Origin: Bryobacteraceae bacterium
GTDB taxonomy: Bacteria > Acidobacteriota > Terriglobia > Bryobacterales > Bryobacteraceae
Assembly (NCBI GenBank): GCA_023384675.1
Contig: JAHDVK010000004.1
Location: 124,001 to 188,000 of the forward strand
Length of the DNA: 64,000 nucleotides
Reading direction: 5' to 3'
Under the pieces are notes generated by a model that saw only the letters and a list, made by a program, of their open reading frames with translations, searched no databases and was not told the DNA's origin. The number at the start of each line of letters is the position of its first letter. Within the stretch, counting starts at the first letter, position 1. Below are positions 7,738-15,586 of this stretch, in pieces. The translations under genes were made by a program, and so were the position numbers.

Positions 7738-9606
7738 ATGGGCCGGATTCGTATTCTTTCCGATACTGTCGCCAACAAGATCGCCGCGGGCGAGGTGGTG
7801 GAGCGGCCCGCGTCTGTCGTCAAAGAGCTGCTGGAGAACTCGCTCGACGCGGGCGCGACCGATCTGCGGATCGATGTCGAGGCCGGCGGGCGGCGCCTGA
7901 TCCGCATCGCCGACGACGGCTGCGGCATGATGCGCGACGACGCCATGCTGGCCTTCGAACGGCACGCGACCTCGAAGCTGACGAGCGTGCATGAACTCGA
8001 GGCGATCGAGACGCTCGGCTTTCGCGGTGAAGCGCTGCCTTCGATCGCGTCGGTCTCCCGGCTGGTTTTGGAGACCCGCGACCGCGGCGAAAGCGCCGGC
8101 ACGCGCCTCGAGATTACGGGCGGCAAACTGCACGCGGTGGACGAAGCCGCGCTGCCCGGCGGCACCACCATCACCGTCCGCGATCTGTTTTTCAACGTGC
8201 CCGCGCGCAAGAAATTTTTGCGCTCCGAGCAGACCGAACTGGCGCATATCGCCTCGCTCGTCACCCATTACAGCCTCGCCAACCCGGACAAGAGCTTCAC
8301 GCTGACGCACGGTGAGCGCGACCTGCTGCGCGTCGCGCCGGTGGCCACGCAGCGCGAGCGCGTGTTTCAAGTCTTCGGCGACGCGGCGCTCGAGGAACTC
8401 ATCGAAGTGGAGCCGCAGGCCAAGGTCCTGCCGCTTCCCGACGGCGACCGGGCTTTCACCGTCCATGGCTTCATCTCGCGGCCGCAGGTGCAGAAGTCGA
8501 ATCGCAACTCCATCTACCTGTTTGTGAACCGGCGCGTGATTCGCGACCGGCTTCTGCTGCATGCCATTTCGGCGGCGTACCATAACCTGATGCCGCCGGC
8601 GAGCTACCCCTTCGCCCTGCTTTTCGTGGACTGCGACCCGGGCGAAGTGGACGTGAACGTGCATCCATCGAAGACCGAGGTGCGCTTCCGGCATGCGAGC
8701 TTCGTCCACGATTTCGTGCGGGACACGCTCCGCGAGACTCTGATCAGCAAACGCCCCGCGCCCGCGGGCGCGATTCCGTTGCATTCGCCATCGCAGCCCG
8801 CCGTGGGTCTGCCGTTCTCCGAATTCACACAGTCGTTGGACGTGCCGCCCGCGGATGCGCCGCGCAGCGTGCTGCCGCCGCCCGACTACCGCCTGCAGCC
8901 GCAGCCCGGGCCCGCGCCACGCTTCGACTTCAGCGAACAGCCCGCGCCGCTGCGTCTCAAGGTGCCGGACACGCATCAAGGCTTCCCCGCGGACCTCGCC
9001 ACAGAGCTGGCGCCGTCGATGGCCGAACTCCCCGAATTGCGCCTGCTGGGCCAGATCCACGACAGCTTCATTCTCGCCGCGGGCCGCGAGGGGTTGTGGA
9101 TCATCGACCAGCACGTGGCGCACGAGCGCATCCTCTTCGAGAAGGTGCTCAAGGCGCAGGCGCGCGGCGCGGTGGAACAGCAGCGCCTGCTTATGCCCAT
9201 CGTGCTGCCATTGACGCCCGCCCAGCAGGCCGAGTACGAGCGCATCGCCGCCGATCTCGCGCTGGCGGGCTTCGAAACCGAGCCGTTCGGACGCGGCACC
9301 ATCGCCATCAAAGCCGCGCCCGCCGCCCTGCCCGCCGGCGCACTGGAGCGGGTGATCTACGAAATCATCGAAATGGCGGAAAGCGAGCTGCGCAGCGTAT
9401 CGGTGGAGGACCTCCGCCGCGGCATCGCCGCCTCCATCGCCTGCCGCGCGGCGATCAAGATCAATATGCCGCTGGACATGGCGAAGATGGAATGGCTGCT
9501 GCGCGAACTCGCCGCGACGGACTACCCCATGGCGTGCCCGCACGGGCGTCCGGTCGTTCTAAGATACGCTTTACGCGACATTTTGCGCGGTTTTCACCGC
9601 ATTTAG
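7738..9606 (+). CDS. mutL: DNA mismatch repair protein MutL
   Basis: A 622-residue MutL. It couples MutS mismatch recognition to strand incision. The N-terminal GHKL ATPase carries ENSLDAGA (catalytic E33), DDGCGM (60-64) and GFRGEAL (94-100). A Pro-rich linker spans about residues 340-410. The C-terminal domain has the endonuclease metal motif DQHVAHERILFE beginning at D457, where the common DQHAAHE has Val, together with SIACRAAIKI and the terminal ACPHGRP. This indicates a nicking MutL of the kind found in bacteria without MutH. The ATG at 7738 gives the family's usual N-terminus. No good ribosome-binding site precedes it. Confidence 0.97.
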   Translation: MGRIRILSDTVANKIAAGEVVERPASVVKELLENSLDAGATDLRIDVEAGGRRLIRIADDGCGMMRDDAMLAFERHATSKLTSVHELEAIETLGFRGEALPSIASVSRLVLETRDRGESAGTRLEITGGKLHAVDEAALPGGTTITVRDLFFNVPARKKFLRSEQTELAHIASLVTHYSLANPDKSFTLTHGERDLLRVAPVATQRERVFQVFGDAALEELIEVEPQAKVLPLPDGDRAFTVHGFISRPQVQKSNRNSIYLFVNRRVIRDRLLLHAISAAYHNLMPPASYPFALLFVDCDPGEVDVNVHPSKTEVRFRHASFVHDFVRDTLRETLISKRPAPAGAIPLHSPSQPAVGLPFSEFTQSLDVPPADAPRSVLPPPDYRLQPQPGPAPRFDFSEQPAPLRLKVPDTHQGFPADLATELAPSMAELPELRLLGQIHDSFILAAGREGLWIIDQHVAHERILFEKVLKAQARGAVEQQRLLMPIVLPLTPAQQAEYERIAADLALAGFETEPFGRGTIAIKAAPAALPAGALERVIYEIIEMAESELRSVSVEDLRRGIAASIACRAAIKINMPLDMAKMEWLLRELAATDYPMACPHGRPVVLRYALRDILRGFHRI

Positions 9607-9620
9607 ACTGGAAAACGGCC

Positions 9621-10493
9621 ATGATTCGCATCTGGCTTTCTCGCGAAGGTCCTCCGCTGCGGGAGCAGCTCAGCGCGCAGCTGCTGCTGGGCATCCTCAG
9701 CGGACAACTGGCCGGCGGCGCCCGGCTGCCGAGCGTGCGCGAGTTCGCGCGGCGCCTGAAGATCCACCGGAACACCGTGAGCGCGGTCTATCAGGACCTC
9801 GAGGAGCGCGGGTGGCTGGAACTGCGCGCAGGCAGCGGCGTTTACGTGGCGGCGGGCCGCGCGGAACGGCTGGGCGGCGTGGACGCGTTCACCCGGCTGT
9901 GCGTGGAGCAGGCGCGCTTGCAGGGTTATGGTCTGGAGGATCTGCGCGCGGCGCTCGACCGGCTCGCGGACAACAGGGAAGTTCATGAGCGGGTGGTGGT
10001 GGACCCGGACCCCGAATTGGCGCGCATCATCGCGGCTGAGCTGGAGGAGGCGATCGGGGAATCGGTGCCTTTTTCGGGTCTCGATGAGCGCCCGCGCGCG
10101 GCGCTGCTGCTGGTCAGCGAAGGGAATGCGGGCGCAGTGGCGGCGCGCTGGCCGGATGCGCGGCTGAAGCGGCTTCGCTTGAAGTCGGTCCCGGAATTGG
10201 TGGCGGGCATCCAGCGCCCGCCGTTTCCGGTGCTGATCGGGCTCGTGTCCCATTCGCCCTCGATTCTGCATTGGGCGCGAACGCTGCTATCCGCGTTGGG
10301 TTTCCCGCCGGATCAGGTGCTGCTGCGCAACCCGGCCGAGGCGGACTGGAGCGAAGGCTTGCGCGCGTGCGCCATTGTGGCGGCGGATGTCGTGGCGGCG
10401 CGCGGATTTGCTGCCGACGCTCCCCGGCCGATGGTGTTCCGGGTGGTGACGCAGGAATCGCTCGATGCGCTGCGAGGGCTTGTGACAGATTGA
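9621..10493 (+). CDS. GntR-family transcriptional regulator with an unrecognised C-terminal sensor domain
   Basis: A 290-residue regulator. Residues 8-75 form a GntR winged helix (LREQLSAQLLLGILSGQL, then LPSVREFARRLKIHRNTVSAVYQDLEERGW and a GSGVYV wing). The C-terminal 200 residues look like an alpha/beta sensor fold with no match I recognise to the FCD, UTRA or aminotransferase domains. It starts 15 bases after mutL. Its stop codon lies inside a 26-bp palindrome (10480-10505) that recurs at 10991-11016 ahead of a second downstream gene. This makes it the best candidate to bind those sites and control the exported-protein genes that follow. That link is inferred from position. Confidence 0.88.
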   Translation: MIRIWLSREGPPLREQLSAQLLLGILSGQLAGGARLPSVREFARRLKIHRNTVSAVYQDLEERGWLELRAGSGVYVAAGRAERLGGVDAFTRLCVEQARLQGYGLEDLRAALDRLADNREVHERVVVDPDPELARIIAAELEEAIGESVPFSGLDERPRAALLLVSEGNAGAVAARWPDARLKRLRLKSVPELVAGIQRPPFPVLIGLVSHSPSILHWARTLLSALGFPPDQVLLRNPAEADWSEGLRACAIVAADVVAARGFAADAPRPMVFRVVTQESLDALRGLVTD

Positions 10494-10505
10494 GAACTGG
10501 CACAA
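10480..10505. promoter_or_regulatory. 26-bp palindrome, operator candidate, copy 1
   Basis: Arms TTGTGACAG and CTGGCACAA (one mismatch) flank an 8-base spacer. The left arm and spacer overlap the end and stop codon of the GntR gene. It ends 41 bases before the ATG at 10547. The second copy has the same arm length, the same spacer length and the same 41-base distance to its gene, which suggests a protein-binding site. A hairpin role in ending the GntR transcript is an alternative. Confidence 0.65.
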
Positions 10506-10546
10506 GCGCCGGGCTGCGCCCGTCATTTCCGGCCTAAGCTGCGGTC

Positions 10547-10975
10547 ATGAGAATGATCGAGTGTGTACCTGCTTACCCGTTCCGCCGCATCCTGCGCGCA
10601 CTGATTGCGTTGGTCTGCGTCGCATCCCTGCTGCCGGCGGGCGACCCGCCACCGCCCTTGGCCGGATACATCAAGACGCTGCCGAAGGGCCGGCGCATCG
10701 AGGTGCGGATGACGTCCGGCGTGGTGCTGGTCGGCCGGGTGGGCACGGTCCGGAGCGACTCCTTCGTCCTCGGACCCGATCACAAAGGAGGCACCGCGCA
10801 GGAGATCGGGTACAAGGACGTACGCGATGTGAAGATCCGGTCGACCGTTACCGAGAAGTGGATCATTGGGATTACGATCTTCCTGGCGCTCGCCGGGCTC
10901 AATGCCTGGTTCGGTGATCCCCGAAGCAAACCGCCAAAGCCGGGCCAACCGCGCGGAGTCGCACGAATCCCGTGA
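10547..10975 (+). CDS. Small exported protein of unknown function, Sm-like barrel suspected
   Basis: 142 residues. An N-terminal hydrophobic segment (ILRALIALVCVASLLPAG) looks like a signal peptide. The core LPKGRRIEVRMTSGVVLVGRVGTV and EIGYKDVRDVKI pattern resembles small beta-barrel proteins of the LSM or PRC type, and a second hydrophobic helix follows (WIIGITIFLALAGLNAWF). The tail is basic and Pro-rich. The opening ATG AGA ATG ATC is the same as at 11058, and the two leaders align without gaps over about 80 bases. The core is weakly similar to the three proteins downstream. The function is not known. Confidence 0.72.
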   Translation: MRMIECVPAYPFRRILRALIALVCVASLLPAGDPPPPLAGYIKTLPKGRRIEVRMTSGVVLVGRVGTVRSDSFVLGPDHKGGTAQEIGYKDVRDVKIRSTVTEKWIIGITIFLALAGLNAWFGDPRSKPPKPGQPRGVARIP

Positions 10976-10990
10976 CCCTGAACGGCCGGC

Positions 10991-11016
10991 TTGTGCCAGA
11001 TCGAAAACTGGCACAA
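10991..11016. promoter_or_regulatory. 26-bp palindrome, operator candidate, copy 2
   Basis: Perfect inverted repeat TTGTGCCAG, 8-base spacer ATCGAAAA, CTGGCACAA. It lies 41 bases before the ATG at 11058, the same distance as copy 1 from its gene. About 80 bases from here through the start codon are clearly related to 10480-10558, so the whole leader appears duplicated. Confidence 0.68.
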
Positions 11017-11057
11017 GAAGCCGCCCGGGGCGTCTGGATTCGGCCTACGCTATGGCC

Positions 11058-11615
11058 ATGAGAATGATCACCCTCTTTCTGGCAGCCGTTCCCCTCCTCC
11101 ACGCCGCGCCGCCCATGCAGATCGAGTGGGAGATGACCCCCGCCGCCTTTGGCGGCCGGAAGGCGATTGTGAAACTCGATACCGGCGCGCGGATTGAGGG
11201 GAATTGGCTGGGCGTTACGCCCGCCACGTTCACCATCGATGTGGAGCGGGCCAGGGGGAAGAACTCGCCGCCGAGGGGCGTCCACACGTTGGACCGAAGC
11301 GCGATTGTTGAACTGCGCTTGCAGGAGAGGCGGATCCGGGGGCGGGTCTGGGGGACGGTCTTTGGATTCGTGGCGGGCAGCTCCGCGCTCAGCGCTATTC
11401 ATGGCCGTTCCTGGGAACAGGGCCGTTCCCTGGAAAAGAAGGCCGGCCCGGCCCTGGGGGTGTTCTACGGCGTCCTCGTGGCTTCCTACGTGGCCGGCAG
11501 AGCCTTCGACAAGGCCACGCGCGAGGTGCACATCAAACCGGCAAGCCCGAAGGTCCTGCCGGTTCCCGCTGAGCCTGCGCCGCCGGAGGAGACCGAAGGA
11601 GAACCTGGATCATGA
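11058..11615 (+). CDS. Exported protein of unknown function, tandem paralogue 1
   Basis: 185 residues. The signal peptide ends near HAAPP. The conserved core has IEWEM, GGRKAIVKLDTGARIEGNW, GVTPATFTIDV, then SAIVELRLQERRIRGR, two hydrophobic stretches with small residues, and the tail motif DKATREVHIKP. The ATG at 11058 is chosen over the in-frame ATG at 11052, because the context aligns with the start at 10547. Its stop overlaps the next start as ATGA. The core suggests a small beta-barrel with a membrane-associated C-terminal part. I do not recognise a named family. Confidence 0.75.
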   Translation: MRMITLFLAAVPLLHAAPPMQIEWEMTPAAFGGRKAIVKLDTGARIEGNWLGVTPATFTIDVERARGKNSPPRGVHTLDRSAIVELRLQERRIRGRVWGTVFGFVAGSSALSAIHGRSWEQGRSLEKKAGPALGVFYGVLVASYVAGRAFDKATREVHIKPASPKVLPVPAEPAPPEETEGEPGS

Positions 11616-12163
11616 GACACGTTTTACTGCTGTTGCTGGCTCCCGTGCTGCTGACCGCCGCACCGCCCCTGCCGATTGAGTGGGAGACCACCCCCGCCGC
11701 CTTCGCTGGCCGCAAGGCGATTGTGAAACTCGATACCGGCGCCCGGATCGAGGGGGTTTGGCTGGGGGTGACGCCCACCACTTTCATGATTGATGTCGAT
11801 CGGGCCCATGGGAAGAACCGGCCGCCGAAAGGCGTCCAGACAATTGAGCGAAGCGCGATCGTGGAATTGCGTGTGCTGGAGAGGCGCATTCGCGGGCAGG
11901 TGATTGGCGGGATCGCCGGATGCTGGTTCGGTGGACCTCTTGCCTTCAAGGCTTCGTCCGCGGCCTGGATCCTGCCGGTGTGGGCCTCTGTGACAGCCGC
12001 CGGCATCCTCGTGGGAAGAGTCTCGGACAAGGCCACCCGGGTGGTTCACATCAAGCCGGAAAGCCCGCAGGGTCTCTGGCGCAGGGATGGAGCGCCGGCC
12101 GAATTGCATGCTCTGCCGGAGCCAGCGGCGACGGAGGCGAACGAAGGAGAACCGGAATCATGA
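11612..12163 (+). CDS. Exported protein of unknown function, tandem paralogue 2
   Basis: 183 residues with the same plan as its neighbours: signal peptide, the IEWETTPAAF and RKAIVKLDTGARIEG core, SAIVELRVLERRIRG, a hydrophobic segment with Gly and Ala, and DKATRVVHIKP. Counted by eye, the first 99 residues match paralogue 3 at 78 positions. The start codon overlaps the previous stop (ATGA, 11612-11615) and its own stop overlaps the next start (12160-12163). The three are thus translationally coupled. Confidence 0.78.
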   Translation: MRHVLLLLLAPVLLTAAPPLPIEWETTPAAFAGRKAIVKLDTGARIEGVWLGVTPTTFMIDVDRAHGKNRPPKGVQTIERSAIVELRVLERRIRGQVIGGIAGCWFGGPLAFKASSAAWILPVWASVTAAGILVGRVSDKATRVVHIKPESPQGLWRRDGAPAELHALPEPAATEANEGEPES

Positions 12164-12615
12164 GGTACTTATTCCTGCTGTTGCTGGCGCCGCTACTCCT
12201 GCACGCCGCGCCGCCCCTGCCGATTGAGTGGGAGATGACCACCGCCGCATTTGGGGGCCGGAAGGCGATTGTGAAGCTCGATAGCGGCACCCGGATCGAG
12301 GGAACCTGGTTGGGCGTGACGCCCACCACCTTCACGATGGATGTGAAGCGCGCGAAGGGCAAGAACCGGCCGGCGAAGGGCGTCCACACGCTGGAGCGCA
12401 GCGCGATTGTTGAACTGCGCCTGCAGGAGCGGCGGATTCGCGGGCGGGTGATCGGGACGACGGCCGGCTACTTCGCCGGCATGCCCCTGTTCTGGAGCAT
12501 GGCAACGCCAGCAGGAGGGCTTGCGGTCCTCGGGTCCGTGATGACCGTTTCGCATCTTCTGGGAAGAGCCGCCGACAAGGCCACCCGGGTGGTTCACATC
12601 AAGCCGACAAGCTAA
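12160..12615 (+). CDS. Exported protein of unknown function, tandem paralogue 3
   Basis: 151 residues. It ends right after the DKATRVVHIKP motif and lacks the acidic Pro-rich tail seen in paralogues 1 and 2. The signal peptide and core closely follow paralogue 2. It has a hydrophobic segment around residues 103-130. The last four bases overlap the stop of the convergent radical SAM gene at 12612. The absence of a tail may reflect that convergent boundary. Confidence 0.76.
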   Translation: MRYLFLLLLAPLLLHAAPPLPIEWEMTTAAFGGRKAIVKLDSGTRIEGTWLGVTPTTFTMDVKRAKGKNRPAKGVHTLERSAIVELRLQERRIRGRVIGTTAGYFAGMPLFWSMATPAGGLAVLGSVMTVSHLLGRAADKATRVVHIKPTS

Positions 12616-13832
12616 TACGGGCTGATGCTGTGCGGCGTGAGGTCGGCGGCGTGGCCGAGTAGTTTCTTCACCTCATCGCGCAGCGGCCCGACGGCTTTCC
12701 CGAAAATCATCTTATAGGCCTGGCAGAAATAATCCAAATCCTCGAATTTCTTGTGCGGGCCGTGCCGCGATTTCGGACAGCCGCCGTGGCAAATCGACTG
12801 ATATTCGCAGACCTGGCATTCCGGATGCGCCAACGTTTTCTTGGCGGCGAAATTGTAACGGCGCACCCGGCGTGAGATCTCGCTCCAGCTATCCAGGTTC
12901 ACATTGCCCAACTTCCATTCCTTTTCGACAAAGAAATCGCAGGGATAGATGTCGCCGTTGTATTCCACCACGACGTAGCTGTCGCAGGTTTCGTGCATCG
13001 TGCAGCTGCCCGGCTTCTGCCCGGCCAGCGCCTCGGCGAGGTTGTCGAAAAAGCGGACGCGCACTTTCCGGCGTTCCGGCCACCACAGGTCGAAGACCTC
13101 GCACATGAAACGGCCATACTCCTCAGGTGTGATCGTGAAGGGCATCGGCGTCCCGTCGGGGTGAAATTCCGACAAAGGAATGAACTGCATGAAGTCGATG
13201 CCCAGGCCCCGAAAGAACTTGTACGTTTCTTTCGGCTTGTGAACGTTCGACTGGCTCAGAACACAAAGGACATTGAAATCCACCTTCTCTTTTTGCATGA
13301 CTTCAATGCCCTGCATCACCTTTTTCCAGGTGCCATGGCCCGCGCGGTTGAAGCGGTAAAGGTCGTTGACCTCTTCGGGGCCGTCGATCGAGATGCCGAT
13401 CAGCCAGTTATACGCGCGAAAAAGCTGACACCAGTCCTTGTCGAGCAAAACGCCGTTGGTTTGCAGCGCATTGGAAACATTCTGGCCGTCGCGGCCGAAG
13501 CGCTGCTGAAATTCGACGAGTTTGGTGAAAAAGTCGAGGCCCGCCAGCGTCGGTTCGCCGCCCTGGAAGGCGAATGTGGCATTCGGGTACGAATAGAACA
13601 GATACGTGTCCACCAGCCGTTCCAGCGTGTCCATCGTCATCCGCCGGGCGGGCAGGTCCTTGTACGGGTCGGCGTCGCGGTCGAGGTAGAAGCAGTACTC
13701 GCAATCCAGGTTGCAGACCGCCGAGGCGGGCTTGATCAACAGCGACGTAATCTTGGGTGCAGGACCCGAAAGCAGCGCCGATGGCGAGCCCGTATCGGTG
13801 CCCAGGATCGAAAAAGGACTGCCGTTCGCCAT
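12612..13832 (-). CDS. Radical SAM/SPASM enzyme, anaerobic sulfatase-maturase-like
   Basis: 406 residues. The radical SAM cluster motif is CNLDCEYC (C40, C44, C47), followed by the SAM-binding FQGGEPTLAG and SIDGP segments of the family. The C-terminal SPASM part has CTMHETCDSYVV, YPCDFFVEKEWKLGN and CQVCEYQSICHGGCP, which would bind two auxiliary Fe-S clusters. This matches anaerobic sulfatase-maturing enzymes, which oxidise a Cys or Ser of sulfatases to formylglycine. A sulfatase with a CAPSR motif is at 36020, 22 kb away. The ATG at 13832 starts the conserved N-terminus. It is divergent from the AlkD-like gene, with 19 bases between the two starts. Confidence 0.87.
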   Translation of the reverse strand: MANGSPFSILGTDTGSPSALLSGPAPKITSLLIKPASAVCNLDCEYCFYLDRDADPYKDLPARRMTMDTLERLVDTYLFYSYPNATFAFQGGEPTLAGLDFFTKLVEFQQRFGRDGQNVSNALQTNGVLLDKDWCQLFRAYNWLIGISIDGPEEVNDLYRFNRAGHGTWKKVMQGIEVMQKEKVDFNVLCVLSQSNVHKPKETYKFFRGLGIDFMQFIPLSEFHPDGTPMPFTITPEEYGRFMCEVFDLWWPERRKVRVRFFDNLAEALAGQKPGSCTMHETCDSYVVVEYNGDIYPCDFFVEKEWKLGNVNLDSWSEISRRVRRYNFAAKKTLAHPECQVCEYQSICHGGCPKSRHGPHKKFEDLDYFCQAYKMIFGKAVGPLRDEVKKLLGHAADLTPHSISPY

Positions 13833-13851
13833 ATGTTGGGAGTGTATCACT

Positions 13852-14634
13852 ATGCCGCGCCCGAATCCTGACGAAGTCGTCAAACTCATCACCGCGCGCC
13901 TGGTAGCGCAGCACGACCCCGAGTTCGCCGCGGGGCAGCGGCGGTTCTTCCAGCACGAGGTGGAGACGATTGGGGTTCGCTCGGCGGACCTGCATCGCCT
14001 CGCGCGGGAAATGTTCCGCGAGATCAAGCCATGGCCGTTGGCGCCGCGGAACCGCCTGATGGACCTGCTGTGGCGCGATGGGCGGATCGAAACGGGCGCG
14101 CTGGTCTGTTGCCTCTACCGGCGTTTCGCCTCGCAGTGCGGCGCCTGCGAGTTCAAGCTCTTCGAGCGCTGGATCGACCGCTATGTGCGCAACTGGGCGC
14201 ATTGTGACGGCGTCGCCTCCTGGCTGCTCGCGGCCTCGATCGCCAATGTGCCGGAGCTGCGGCACAGGCTGCCGCAATGGACTTCGTCCGCCAACCGCTG
14301 GAAGCGGCGCGCGGCGGCCGTGGCGCTGCTCCAGGAGGCGAAGGCGGGCCGGCATTTCGAGACCATCGCCGAAGTGGCCGAGCGCCTGCTGCCGGACCGC
14401 GACGACATGGTGGAAAAAGGGGTGGGCTGGCTGTTGAAAGAGGCCTATCCAAGGCAACCGGAAGCCACCTTCGCTTTCCTGATGGAGCAGCGCGGGCGGG
14501 CTTCGCGCCTCACTCTGCGGATTGCCGCTGAGAAAATGCCAGCGGAGGGGAGGCGGACGCTGCTGGCGCGGACTTACGGGTCTGCAAAAGAATCGACCGC
14601 CGCTCGCCGGCCGCCTGCGGCTACCTCCACCTGA
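13852..14634 (+). CDS. AlkD-like DNA alkylation repair (HEAT-repeat) protein
   Basis: 260 residues made of helical repeats, with the AlkD signatures IKPWPLAPRNRLMDLLW, WIDRYVRNWAHCDGVASWLL and NRWKRRAAAVALLQEAKAG. AlkD removes positively charged alkylated bases without base flipping, using Trp and Asp residues in the groove. The last 20 or so residues (TAARRPPAAT) are encoded by the left part of a large inverted repeat and look like a replaced C-terminus. It is divergent from the radical SAM gene. The family call is good. Activity on alkylated DNA is inferred. Confidence 0.8.
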   Translation: MPRPNPDEVVKLITARLVAQHDPEFAAGQRRFFQHEVETIGVRSADLHRLAREMFREIKPWPLAPRNRLMDLLWRDGRIETGALVCCLYRRFASQCGACEFKLFERWIDRYVRNWAHCDGVASWLLAASIANVPELRHRLPQWTSSANRWKRRAAAVALLQEAKAGRHFETIAEVAERLLPDRDDMVEKGVGWLLKEAYPRQPEATFAFLMEQRGRASRLTLRIAAEKMPAEGRRTLLARTYGSAKESTAARRPPAATST

Positions 14635-14697
14635 CGGCGGAGGCTCCCAACCGATTGATAAAAAAGCGCTTCTGAGCCCCCACCGTCAGATGGGGGT
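14623..14697. repeat. Large imperfect inverted repeat between convergent genes
   Basis: The arms 14623-14646 and 14674-14697 are 24 bases long with four mismatches. All four are transitions that become G-U pairs in a minus-strand transcript. The 27-base loop is AT-richer. The left arm holds the stop codon of the AlkD-like gene, and a shorter palindrome lies within it (CCTCC ... GGAGG). It could be a bidirectional terminator or a mobile REP/MITE-like element. Confidence 0.6.
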
Positions 14698-14736
14698 GGA
14701 TGCCAGATAGCGCATCGGAGATTCTTTCACACACCC

Positions 14737-15234
14737 TTACCCGCGAAGGCGCTCCTGATCCTGGGCTTTGCGCTTGAGTTCGAGACGCTGGGCGCGGCGT
14801 TCGAGCGCCTGTTCGTAGCGGCGGCGTTCATCCTCCGTTTCGGGAATCACAGGCGGGATCCCGACGGGTTTGCCGGTTTCGTCGTCGAGCGCGACAAAAG
14901 TCAGGTACGACGAGTTGGTGTGCTGGATTTCGCCGGTGCGCAGATCCTCGACGATCACTTTGACGCCCACCTCCATGGAGGACCGGAATACCCGGTTCAC
15001 GCTCGATTTCAAGGTCACAAGCTGGCCAATCCGGATGGGATGGAGGAAGGTCATCGAGTCCACGGCGGCGGTGACCACGGAGCGGCGCGCGTGGCGCATG
15101 GCGGCGGTGGCGGCGGCAAGGTCCACCAGATGCATGATGCGGCCTCCGAGCAGGTAGCCCAGGGGGTTGGCGTAGATGGGCAGGGCGAACTCGGCGATTT
15201 CGCTCAGGCTGTCACGAACGGGGCGTCCTTCCAT
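14737..15234 (-). CDS. Acyl-CoA thioesterase, hotdog fold
   Basis: 165 residues. Acyl-CoA hydrolase of the YciA/BFIT type. The motifs are NPLGYLLGGRIMHLVDLAAATAAMRHA, which holds the family's catalytic Asp and helix, then AAVDSMTFLHPIRIGQLVTLKS and EVGVKVIVEDLRTGE, and TNSSYLTFVALD. The tail is charged and Arg/Glu-rich (residues 130-165). It probably hydrolyses acyl-CoA to free acid and CoA in the cytoplasm; the chain length is unknown. It is divergent from the TPR gene at 15271. Confidence 0.88.
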   Translation of the reverse strand: MEGRPVRDSLSEIAEFALPIYANPLGYLLGGRIMHLVDLAAATAAMRHARRSVVTAAVDSMTFLHPIRIGQLVTLKSSVNRVFRSSMEVGVKVIVEDLRTGEIQHTNSSYLTFVALDDETGKPVGIPPVIPETEDERRRYEQALERRAQRLELKRKAQDQERLRG

Positions 15235-15270
15235 GTCCGTGAGGGTACCATCCGGCTAAAATCGAAGGGA

Positions 15271-15579
15271 ATGTCCCGACTCGAAGCAGTGAAAGCGATG
15301 GTGGAGCAGGCGCCCGGCGATTCGCGGGTCCGCTTCATGCTTTGCATGGAATATCTAGGCCTGGAGCGGTGGGAAGACGCGCTCGCCGAACTCGACGAGC
15401 TTGTGAAGCGCGACCCGGACTACGTCACCGCGTACTACCAGGGAGGGCGGGCGAATGAACAGCTCGGCCGCGACGGCGATGCGCGCGGGTGGTATGAGCG
15501 CGGCATTGAAACGGCCCGCCGCATCGGCGACGCGCACGCGTTGAGCGAGCTGCAGGCGGCGCTGGAAATTCTCGGCTGA
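15271..15579 (+). CDS. Small TPR-repeat protein
   Basis: 102 residues, almost entirely tetratricopeptide-like helices: one unit around RVRFMLCMEYLGLERWEDALAEL and another around TAYYQGGRANEQLGRDGDARGWYERGIE. It has no signal peptide and is likely a cytoplasmic scaffold. The ATG at 15271 follows GAAGGGA. Its partners are unknown. Confidence 0.78.
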   Translation: MSRLEAVKAMVEQAPGDSRVRFMLCMEYLGLERWEDALAELDELVKRDPDYVTAYYQGGRANEQLGRDGDARGWYERGIETARRIGDAHALSELQAALEILG

Positions 15580-15586
15580 CTCAACC

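Noticed and set aside
7732-9543. Open frame of about 600 codons opposite mutL
   Set aside because: It is a shadow of mutL in GC-rich sequence, is His/Arg/Gln-rich and has no recognised motif.
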